From CAZNRY01 sp964575675 (GTDB lineage Bacteria; Eisenbacteria; RBG-16-71-46; CAIMUX01; VGJL01), in NCBI GenBank assembly GCA_964575675.1, contig CAZNRY010000066.1, forward strand, positions 1 to 19,820: 19,820 nucleotides of DNA. Direction: 5' to 3'. Below are positions 13,282 to 19,820 of this stretch, piece after piece. The notes under the pieces were generated by a model. That model was given only the letters and a program-made list of their open reading frames with translations, searched no databases and was not told where the DNA came from. Position numbers and translations under genes: made by a program. Each line of letters starts with the position of its first letter. Position 1 is the first letter of the stretch.

Positions 13282-16200
13282 TCACTTCAGAAGGGTCATC
13301 TTCCTCGTCTCTCGGTAGATTCCGGCGTCGAATTGATAGAAGTAGATGCCGCTCCCAGCCGGGTTGCCCCGATCGTCGCGGCCGTCCCAGATGATGTTGC
13401 GCGTCCCGGCCGGTAGCGTCTCTTCGACCAGCGTCCGCACACGGCGTCCGGCGATGTCGAAGACACTGAGACGGACGTTGCTCGGGCGCGGGAGGTCGAA
13501 GCGGATCGTCGTGACCGGACCGAACGGGTTCGGGGCGTTCGCGTGCAACGCGAAGCGTGCCGGAAGGGTCCCCTCCGCGACGTCAGCCGGGACGCCGTTG
13601 ACGACGACGTCAAGCGGCGTCGCGTTGCCCCAGATTCCGGATGCGTCCAGTCCGCGGACCCAGATCCGGTCGGTGCCCGTCGAGAGAAGCTGGCTGTCGA
13701 CCGTGCCGCTCACGGCGACGGTCGGCGTGGTGAAGCTGCCGCTCATGGCCGTTCCAGTCCCGGCCGCCGCGGGTGCAGCGCCCCGCGACCACTCCGCCGC
13801 GCTGACGTTGGAGTTACCCGTCAGAACGTCGCTGACGGTCGCCGAGAGGGCGACCGAGTTCGGCTTCACGATCGGGTTCGGGTCGACCGTGATCGACCCG
13901 CCGACGACGGCCGGTCCGCGCGTGTCACCGCCCGGGCGGTTGATCGTGAAGTCCGCGGTGCTCACGTCCACGCCCGATAGAACCGGCGTTCCGTTGTCCT
14001 CGACGACGATGCGGATCCGGTACTGGATTCCGTTCGGGATGGCGCTCACGTCCCACGAATAGGGGCTCGCGCCGGGGGAAGCAGTGATCAGATTCCAGGT
14101 GTTGCCGCTGTCGCCGCTGTAATAGATCTTGCGGGCCGCAATTGCGAAGCCGCTCGCGGCCGACTCGGTCCACGTGATCGAGACCGGGCTCGCGACGAAG
14201 ACCTCCCCTCCGTTCGGGGCCGTGAGATCGACGGTGGGATGATCCCGCCCGATGAGCCAGATCAACGTCTTGTCGAGCACGTCGGCGCGAACCACGTCAT
14301 CGGCGAGGGTGTTGTTGAGGTGCGCCCACTCGAAGAAGTTGCTCGAGCACTTATTCGGCGTCCCGCCCCACACGGCGGTTAGCGGGTTGCCGACCGGGCT
14401 GCCGCCGGTCCATCGCAGGGCGATGTCGTCGGTCGGCGCCACGTTGTCCCTCCAGTCATAGGCGAACGAGCCGCTGCCGGCGATCCCGTTGATCTCGTCC
14501 CCGGCCGCGCCGGAGCGGTGGGCCGTGTAGGAGATTCCCGCCGTGTAGGCGCCGCTGATCGGGTCGCCCGCGATTCCCTTGACCAAGTTGACCGCCGCTG
14601 GGTCGACCTGATAGGTCGCGTGCAGCTCGGAGTTGAACCAGGCCAGGCGCGCCGCCGTGTAGTCCGGCGCGGTCGGGTCGGAGAAGTCCCACGCGACATC
14701 GTGTGAGTAGATCGCGAGGCGGCTGCCAAGCGTGGCGAGCTTCGAGACCGAGTCTCGCGCGGCGTCGGTCACCGGCGGGTACTGCTCGAGGCCCGTCTGG
14801 AGGATCACCGCCTTGTAGGATGCCAATCCGGCCGCCAGATTGCCTACGTACGGCACCGAGGCCTGGGCCCCTTCCCAGATCGAGTAGGTCCAGCCTGTCC
14901 GGGCGAAGGCGTTGGTGTATCGGATCTTCTTGTCGAAGGTCGAGTCGCCGATCACGAGGAGGACGTCCCTCTTGCGGTCGGTCGTGAAGGTGTAGTGCAG
15001 GCCGCCATTGTCGTCGCGGGCCGCATTCCCCTGATGATCGACCGATTCGACATCGTAGAAGTAGGTCTGGTCGGTCAGGAGGCCCGAGACGACGACCGAC
15101 TGCGAGGCGACATATGCGGCCGTCGCCGTGGTGGCGGAGCCGAGGGCCGAGGTTGTGCCGTAATAGACCTTCGCGTTCGCCGACGCGCTCGTCGTCCATG
15201 CGATCGTCGCGTCGTTTTCATTGATGACCGTAGCGCGGACATTGGAGATCGTCGGGCCCGTGATGTCGACCAGCGCTGATGCGGTCAGCGTCGTGACGGG
15301 GCTCGCGTCATTGTAGGTGACGGTGATCTGGTCGCCGTCGCTGACCGAGAGCTCTCCATTGTTCGAGACGGCCGAGGTCATCCTGAGGGGGAGGGTCCCC
15401 TCGTAGACACCGTCGGACCCCGCGAGGGTGACGGTCTCCGTCGACGACTCGGTGGTGCTGGTGGCGGTGACCGTGATCGTTCCGCTCGCGTCGATGTCCA
15501 CCACGCGGATCGCCATGTCGTCCGTGCCCCCGTAGGTCGGCTTGTCGAGATGAACAACCGCCGCGTCCGCGGCCAATCCGCCTGTCACCACCAGTGCGAA
15601 CGGTTGCGGGCCGAACGGAACGTTCGCTGCCGCAATCCGGAAGGTCCAGAGCCCGACCGTGGGCGTGTTCCGCTGGACGCACTCCTCGACGTTTCGGATG
15701 TCGGCCGTGCCGCCCGTCGTGGACTGGCCGGCTGAATAGACGTTTCCGACGTATGTGTTCGTCCCGTCCGTGGCGGTCAGGTTCAGGTCGTTGACCAGCT
15801 CGATGGCCGCGGCCACCGCGCCCGGGTAGTCCGTCCAGACGAGCGCGGCCTTCAGCGGAATCGCGCTGGAGGTGACGCTGACCTGGAACTCGATGTAGTC
15901 GCCTGTGAGGAGGCCGTCCGTGAAATCGACGAGGGCGAGGCGGCGCGCGTCCCCGGAGAAGTAGAGGGCGTTCTCGAGATCCAACCTTCCCCAACCGATG
16001 TCCATGCTCGGGATGTTGTAGCCGCTCATCGGGTCGGCCGAGTTGATGGCCATCGCCTTCATGAGCGCGGCCGAGGGGGCGGGAATCGAGTTGCCCGGCA
16101 CCGCGGCGCCCGTCGGATACCAGCCGTCGGTCAAGTACTGGCGGATCAGGATCGTGCCGCCCGCCATCGCGGGGGAGGACATGCTCGTCCCGGAGAGCGT

Positions 16201-17778
16201 GGTGTATCCGGTATCGCCCGATCCGCTGGCCGACGCGAGGGTCGCCGGTGCGCAGATCGTCGGCTTCAGGCGGCCGTCATCGGTGGGGCCGCGGCTCGTG
16301 GATGAGTAGATGGAGCCTGCCGAGGTGCCGTTCCCCGTCCCGCCCGCGGAGACGACGTTCTTCGCCGTCGCGGGGCTTCCGACGGAGTTCGTCGTGCCGT
16401 TGTTCCCGTTGGAGAAGAAGGCGAGGAAGTCGGGATGGTTCCACATGAACTGATCGGCGGTCATCGAGTGGATGTCATAGGCCCCACCGTTTGCCGTTCC
16501 CCAGCTGTTCGTGATGATCCTCGCCGCCCCGCCGCCATTCCCGGTGTACGGCATGATGAACATGTCGTTCAGGTCCGTCGGGGTGTAGACGCCGGCGGCG
16601 GATGTCCCGCCCCCGTCGAGGAAGTAGAGCTTCGCCTTGAGCGCCATTCCGTCCCGGGCGCTCGTCGAGAACGGAGAATCGTCGCCCGACGTCGTGCAGG
16701 TCGTGTGGGTCCCGTGGTAGGAATTCAACGCCTCGTCGCCGAAGGTGATGCTGGTCGACTCGACCGTCTTCTTGTAGGCGATGATCTTCCGGTGCGTCGG
16801 GAAGTCCCCGAAGGTAGTGATCGGCACGAGGCTGTCCTTGAACTGGTTATGGGTCGTCCGGATCCCGCTGTCGGAGGAGCTGATCACCTGCCCCTCGCCG
16901 TGAATCCCCATGTCCCAGATGTGCCGGTTGCCGTTGGTCCACGTCTGGATGACCCATTGGCAAAGGTCATTGTTGAAAACCGGGTGCTTGACCGGCTCGA
17001 TCCATGCGACGCCGGAGATCCGAGCGACCGTCGCAACGGCGGCCCGGTCGATCTCGGCCCGGATGATCTTGTTGATCCCGTTGTCGCGCGCCTCGAGGAC
17101 ATTCCCCCCTGCGGCCGCGATCAGGGAACCGATCTCATCGAGCGATTCCTCCTGGAAGAGGAGGATGTCGATCTCGATCATGCCCTGTTCGCTCATCTTG
17201 GGGTCCTGGCTGAGCTTGTAGGCCGGCTGGTAGAGGCCGGACCACGAGACCCGCTCGTGGGCCGTCACGCGACCGCTCGCGGAGCCGGTCAAGGAGACGA
17301 GGAGGGCATAGTCGGGGATATACCCGAGGATCCGTCCGCCCTCCGAGTCGATCACAGCGCGGTCTTCCTGGGTGATCGGGCCCTTGAACTGCACGATGAA
17401 GTACCCGCGGGTTGGGCCCGCCGGGGCCGTGCCGCGCAGTTCCAGGGGAATCTGCGCCTCGATCGGGCTTGCCTGAGGGTCGAACTCGAAACCTCCGTCC
17501 AAGCGGATCAAAGCCGGTCCGTCGGCCGGCTCCGGCGCGAAGGACCCGCGTCCGGCTTGCCAGATTGCATCCTTCACGCCATCGGGGATGCCGGCTATTG
17601 CTGCGGACGTTTTGGCCAACGATCCCCTCCCCGGGTCGGATCCCGCCGACGGGGTCGAGGCCGGGGATTGGCTGGCAAGGAAGGTGGAGGCTACTAGAAG
17701 CGCGAGGACCGGGAAGGTGGGTCGTCCCGGCCTGAGCTTCTTGGAACCACCTGGATCTGCGGTGATGTCAAGCGACAT
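13282..17778 (-). CDS. Secreted multidomain S8 (subtilisin, KP-43-like) serine protease with FlgD/T9SS-type C-terminus
   Basis: This 1498-residue protein starts at ATG 17778, with GGGAGGAA just upstream. Signal peptide: basic n-region and hydrophobic VLALLVASTFLA (about 24-35). Residues about 50-265 look like an inhibitor-like propeptide. The S8 domain carries D303 (SSDSGI), H355 (YHGTH), oxyanion N424 (ITNSWG) and S532 (SGTSMSSP), so it should be active. Residues 610-735 match the beta-barrel domain that follows the catalytic domain in KP-43-type proteases. Further on are a small beta domain (740-838), an FN3-like domain (841-932), a Rossmann-like domain (935-1180), an Ig-like domain with PNGGE (1181-1280) and another beta domain (1286-1393). 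Residues 1408-1498 are a FlgD/T9SS-type domain (NAPNPFGPVTTIRFDLP, DIAGRRVRTLV, SGIYFYQF, KMTLLK). Likely role: extracellular or surface-bound proteolysis. It is monocistronic. Confidence 0.93.
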   Translation of the reverse strand: MSLDITADPGGSKKLRPGRPTFPVLALLVASTFLASQSPASTPSAGSDPGRGSLAKTSAAIAGIPDGVKDAIWQAGRGSFAPEPADGPALIRLDGGFEFDPQASPIEAQIPLELRGTAPAGPTRGYFIVQFKGPITQEDRAVIDSEGGRILGYIPDYALLVSLTGSASGRVTAHERVSWSGLYQPAYKLSQDPKMSEQGMIEIDILLFQEESLDEIGSLIAAAGGNVLEARDNGINKIIRAEIDRAAVATVARISGVAWIEPVKHPVFNNDLCQWVIQTWTNGNRHIWDMGIHGEGQVISSSDSGIRTTHNQFKDSLVPITTFGDFPTHRKIIAYKKTVESTSITFGDEALNSYHGTHTTCTTSGDDSPFSTSARDGMALKAKLYFLDGGGTSAAGVYTPTDLNDMFIMPYTGNGGGAARIITNSWGTANGGAYDIHSMTADQFMWNHPDFLAFFSNGNNGTTNSVGSPATAKNVVSAGGTGNGTSAGSIYSSTSRGPTDDGRLKPTICAPATLASASGSGDTGYTTLSGTSMSSPAMAGGTILIRQYLTDGWYPTGAAVPGNSIPAPSAALMKAMAINSADPMSGYNIPSMDIGWGRLDLENALYFSGDARRLALVDFTDGLLTGDYIEFQVSVTSSAIPLKAALVWTDYPGAVAAAIELVNDLNLTATDGTNTYVGNVYSAGQSTTGGTADIRNVEECVQRNTPTVGLWTFRIAAANVPFGPQPFALVVTGGLAADAAVVHLDKPTYGGTDDMAIRVVDIDASGTITVTATSTTESSTETVTLAGSDGVYEGTLPLRMTSAVSNNGELSVSDGDQITVTYNDASPVTTLTASALVDITGPTISNVRATVINENDATIAWTTSASANAKVYYGTTSALGSATTATAAYVASQSVVVSGLLTDQTYFYDVESVDHQGNAARDDNGGLHYTFTTDRKRDVLLVIGDSTFDKKIRYTNAFARTGWTYSIWEGAQASVPYVGNLAAGLASYKAVILQTGLEQYPPVTDAARDSVSKLATLGSRLAIYSHDVAWDFSDPTAPDYTAARLAWFNSELHATYQVDPAAVNLVKGIAGDPISGAYTAGISYTAHRSGAAGDEINGIAGSGSFAYDWRDNVAPTDDIALRWTGGSPVGNPLTAVWGGTPNKCSSNFFEWAHLNNTLADDVVRADVLDKTLIWLIGRDHPTVDLTAPNGGEVFVASPVSITWTESAASGFAIAARKIYYSGDSGNTWNLITASPGASPYSWDVSAIPNGIQYRIRIVVEDNGTPVLSGVDVSTADFTINRPGGDTRGPAVVGGSITVDPNPIVKPNSVALSATVSDVLTGNSNVSAAEWSRGAAPAAAGTGTAMSGSFTTPTVAVSGTVDSQLLSTGTDRIWVRGLDASGIWGNATPLDVVVNGVPADVAEGTLPARFALHANAPNPFGPVTTIRFDLPRPSNVRLSVFDIAGRRVRTLVEETLPAGTRNIIWDGRDDRGNPAGSGIYFYQFDAGIYRETRKMTLLK

Positions 17779-17780
17779 GG

Positions 17781-17788
17781 TTCCTCCC
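17781..17788 (-). promoter_or_regulatory. Shine-Dalgarno site for the S8 protease gene
   Basis: On the minus strand GGGAGGAA lies two bases before ATG 17778, leaving four bases between the GGAGG core and the start codon. It fixes the start at 17778 and so includes the signal peptide with a long basic n-region. Confidence 0.55.
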
Positions 17789-17952
17789 GTTCTTGGATTG
17801 CGAACGGCTAAGTGGTGGATCGACCGGCAAGCATATCAGATACCTCGGCGATGGGGTGGGCGGAACGCAGGGTCCAAGGTCGTTCCCGTTGACTCGCGAT
17901 TCCGGTCTGGACCGGGTTGAAAACACCCCAAGAAACGATCATCTTGCACCTA

Positions 17953-17981
17953 ATTGTAACTGATTCTCGCCCCCGGGACAA
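17953..17981 (-). promoter_or_regulatory. Predicted sigma70-type promoter of the S8 protease gene
   Basis: On the minus strand TTGTCC (17981-17976) and TACAAT (17958-17953) are separated by exactly 17 bases. TACAAT matches the -10 consensus at five of six positions in an otherwise GC-rich region. Transcription would start near 17946, leaving a leader of about 170 bases before ATG 17778. Confidence 0.55.
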
Positions 17982-18155
17982 GCGGCTTGACGCGGCCAAG
18001 ATGCAGCGCCGGCAGACGCCGGAGCCGAGTTCTGGGTGGCGGTTAGGATCCGACATCCTGGTGGGGACGATTCCGATCCGTGCAGTCCGCGACGAATCGC
18101 CTCCCATTGGGGGCCGAGACCCAACATGATGATCGCCGATCGGAGGGACCGCCTG

Positions 18156-19202
18156 ATGGAACATCTCTTCTCGTCCTTCGCCCTGCGCGGGATCGCCTTG
18201 GCCAATCGAATCGTCATGTCGCCGATGTGCATGTATGCGGCGGGCGAGGACGGCAAGGCGACCGATTGGCACCTCGTCCACTACGGGGCGCGCGCCGTGG
18301 GGCGCTGCGGTTTGATTCTGACGGAGGCGACCGCGATCGAGCCACGCGGGAGGATAAGCAGAAACGATCTCGGGCTCTGGTCGGACGATCAGATCAAACC
18401 GCTTGCCGGCGTCGTCCGATTCTGTCATAGGGAGGGGGTCGCGATCGGGGTGCAGCTCGCCCACGCCGGGCGCAAAGCATTCTCGGCCGAGAAGGGGCGC
18501 GGGCCGGTGCGTCCCGTCGCCCCGAGTCCGATTCCCTTCGCCGAGGATTGGGTCACGCCGCTCGAGCTGGACGCTGAAGGGATCGAGAAGATCGTCGTAG
18601 CCTGGCGGGCGGCGGCCCGCAGGGCCGGCGAGGCAGGGTTCGACGTGATCGAGATCCACGGAGCGCACGGCTATCTCCTCCACGAGTTCCTCTCGCCGCT
18701 CTGCAATCGTCGGGAGGACGATTACGGAGGCGCCCTGCCGAATCGGGCCCGATTGCACCTGCGTGTCGCGCGGGCCGTCCGAGAGGCGTGGCCCACCGAA
18801 CGGCCTCTCTTCCTGCGGGTCTCGGCGAGCGACTGGGTCGCCGGCGGAACGACACCGGAAGAAATCGTGGCGCTGGTCCCCGCCCTGCGGGAAGCGGGGG
18901 TCGATCTGCTCGACTGCTCTGCCGGAGGGGCGATTCCCGCGCCTCCTTCCGCGGCATCCCTCGGTCCCGGATACCAGGTCCCTTATGCCGAACAGATCCG
19001 ACGGGAAGGAGGAATCCCGACAGCCGCGGTCGGTCTCATCACGGAGTCCGAGCAGGCGGACAAGGTGATCCGGGAAGGACGGGCCGACCTCGTGGTGATG
19101 GGACGCGAGTTGCTCCGCGATCCTCAGTGGCCGCTGCGCGCCGCAGCCGCCCTCGGAACTGATGTCTCCTGGCCGCGCGCGTACGAGCGGGGGAGGTGGT
19201 GA
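18156..19202 (+). CDS. NADH:flavin oxidoreductase, old yellow enzyme family, YqjM type
   Basis: This 348-residue FMN enzyme of the OYE family reduces activated C=C bonds, and sometimes nitro or quinone compounds, with NAD(P)H. It starts at ATG 18156 with CGGAGGG eight bases upstream; ATG 18126 is a weaker alternative. YqjM-class ('thermophilic-like') marks are IVMSPMCMYAAGEDG with C25 and Y27, the substrate-anion pair H168 and H171 with Y173 in HGAHGYLLHEFLSP, QLAHAGRKA, FLRVSASDWVAGG, and the phosphate-binding VVMGRELLRDPQWPLRAA. The C-terminus YERGRW keeps the tryptophan and arginine of the YqjM arginine finger (YERGW) with one extra residue. The physiological substrate is unknown; a stress or detoxification role is typical of the family. 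Confidence 0.94.
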   Translation: MEHLFSSFALRGIALANRIVMSPMCMYAAGEDGKATDWHLVHYGARAVGRCGLILTEATAIEPRGRISRNDLGLWSDDQIKPLAGVVRFCHREGVAIGVQLAHAGRKAFSAEKGRGPVRPVAPSPIPFAEDWVTPLELDAEGIEKIVVAWRAAARRAGEAGFDVIEIHGAHGYLLHEFLSPLCNRREDDYGGALPNRARLHLRVARAVREAWPTERPLFLRVSASDWVAGGTTPEEIVALVPALREAGVDLLDCSAGGAIPAPPSAASLGPGYQVPYAEQIRREGGIPTAAVGLITESEQADKVIREGRADLVVMGRELLRDPQWPLRAAAALGTDVSWPRAYERGRW

Positions 19203-19277
19203 TCGGTTCGTATCGAGCGGACGGTTCTTGGCGTGCTTCGGCGGTTGGGGTTGGGAATCGGCATCCGAGCGATGTGG

Positions 19278-19283
19278 TATCCT
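19278..19283 (+). promoter_or_regulatory. Possible -10 element directly in front of the asparaginase start (leaderless candidate)
   Basis: TATCCT (TANNNT pattern) ends six bases before ATG 19290, and no Shine-Dalgarno sequence is visible between them. This spacing would put the transcription start on the start codon. No good -35 is seen at 16-18 bases; TTGGGA at 19251 is 21 bases away. The call is weak. Confidence 0.3.
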
Positions 19284-19289
19284 CCCGCC

Positions 19290-19820
19290 ATGGACAGACC
19301 CAAACGCATCGCGATTCTCTCCACGGGCGGCACGATCGAGAAAACCTACAGCGAATCGGACGGCACCCTGGCCAATCAGCGGACCGTCCTCGAGATCATG
19401 ATCGCTTCGCTAACGCTGCACGGCGTGACGATCGACCGCGTTCCGGTGACGAATCTCGATTCGGTCGAGATGGAGGATGTCGACCACGAGCGGATCGTGA
19501 AGGTCGCCTCGGCCTATGCCGAATCCCATGACGGCCTCATCATCACGCACGGGACCGACCGGCTGTCGATCACGGGAGAGCTTCTCGTCCGGCGCATCGG
19601 CGAGCACCTCGCGGTTCCCATCGTCCTGACCGGAGCGATTCGCCCCTATGAGTTGCGGAACACCGACGCTCTGCAGAACCTGACCGAGGCGCTGCTCGCC
19701 GTGCAACTCGTGCCTCCGGGGGTGTACGTGGCGATGCACAACTCGGTCCTGCGCTTCCCGGGGGTTACGAAGGACTACAGGCGCATGACCTTTCGACGAA
19801 CCCCGGCGGAAGAGAGCTAA
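19290..19820 (+). CDS. Short single-domain asparaginase (type I/II N-terminal domain only)
   Basis: This 176-residue protein starts at ATG 19290 and ends at TAA 19818-19820, the last bases of the window. It matches the N-terminal domain of bacterial L-asparaginases, which hydrolyse asparagine to aspartate and ammonia. AILSTGGTIEKTY holds the nucleophile threonine T15 and a nearby Y20; LDS (56-58) is in the substrate-contact region; IITHGTDRL holds T89-D90; VLTGAIRP follows; and VAMHNSVLRFPGVTK holds the lysine K161. The catalytic set known from E. coli asparaginase (T12, Y25, T89, D90, K162) is thus largely present, with Y20 the uncertain one. Usual enzymes have about 320 residues. The C-terminal domain, which completes the neighbouring active site in the dimer, is absent. 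It is either a compact natural family or a gene cut short by a stop. It lies 87 bases after the flavin oxidoreductase. Confidence 0.85.
   Translation: MDRPKRIAILSTGGTIEKTYSESDGTLANQRTVLEIMIASLTLHGVTIDRVPVTNLDSVEMEDVDHERIVKVASAYAESHDGLIITHGTDRLSITGELLVRRIGEHLAVPIVLTGAIRPYELRNTDALQNLTEALLAVQLVPPGVYVAMHNSVLRFPGVTKDYRRMTFRRTPAEES

Larger units (their letters stand above)
17779..18155. other. Divergent intergenic region (S8 protease / flavin oxidoreductase)
   Basis: These 377 bases contain the S8 leader and its predicted promoter (17953-17981). The local A/T-rich patch around 17930-17965 stands out from the GC-rich surroundings. On the plus strand a TAGGAT at 18044-18049 could be a -10 box, but it has no matching -35. 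A five-base stem (AGGAT/ATCCT, 18045-18059) overlaps it. I see no gene, tRNA, riboswitch or repeat here. Confidence 0.5.

Noticed and set aside
16435..17697. 420-codon plus-strand open frame inside the S8 gene
   Set aside because: It is antisense to the propeptide and catalytic region of a clear S8 protease, is rich in R/D/G/P/V, and shows no motif.
1..19820. tRNA, rRNA, CRISPR arrays, insertion sequences, phage genes and toxin-antitoxin pairs
   Set aside because: None found on reading both strands. Intergenic space is short and filled by leaders and promoters.

Overview
The window is GC-rich, gene-dense bacterial DNA with no RNA genes, CRISPR arrays, insertion sequences or phage genes that I can see. 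It suggests an uncultured member of the FCB group or a neighbouring phylum. 'Candidatus Eisenbacteria'-like is my best guess, not a proof. The reasons are a huge secreted S8 protease ending in a FlgD/T9SS-type C-terminal domain (NAPNPF...IAGRRV...GIYFY), an FN3 plus DUF6754-like protein, and long chains of genes that overlap by 1-4 bases.

Region 1 (1-5079, + strand) is the end of a tightly packed housekeeping operon: folB (partial), folK, a deoxynucleoside kinase, panB, panC, a GlmU-type nucleotidyltransferase fused to a HIT domain, a LytR_C-domain membrane protein and a tatA-like gene. It combines folate, pantothenate/CoA, deoxynucleotide salvage, UDP-GlcNAc supply and protein export. Most junctions are ATGA, GTGA or TGATG overlaps, so translation is probably coupled. 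The nucleotidyltransferase-HIT fusion is the most unusual single protein: it lacks the usual acetyltransferase beta-helix, and two of the three HIT-triad histidines are replaced.

Region 2 (5094-9415, - strand) converges on region 1. It is a four-gene cassette read in the order DegT-family aminotransferase, radical SAM/SPASM protein, class I methyltransferase and GT87-type membrane glycosyltransferase. It looks like a small cell-surface glycan or modified-sugar pathway. A good sigma70-like promoter lies just upstream.

Region 3 (9685-13128, + strand, divergent from region 2) holds four consecutive membrane-protein genes of unknown function: a secreted-FN3/TM/DUF6754-like protein, a six-helix protein, a protein with an extracytoplasmic domain tethered at both ends, and a second six-helix protein. 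The spacing and overlaps suggest one complex. This is the best candidate here for an undescribed system. A symmetric hairpin between it and the convergent S8 gene probably terminates both.

Region 4 (13282-17778, - strand) is the S8 (KP-43-like) protease of 1498 residues, with an embedded FN3 domain, a Rossmann-like region and Ig-like domains before its C-terminal domain. Region 5 (18156-19820, + strand) holds a YqjM-type old yellow enzyme and a short, single-domain asparaginase whose stop codon is the last triplet of the window.
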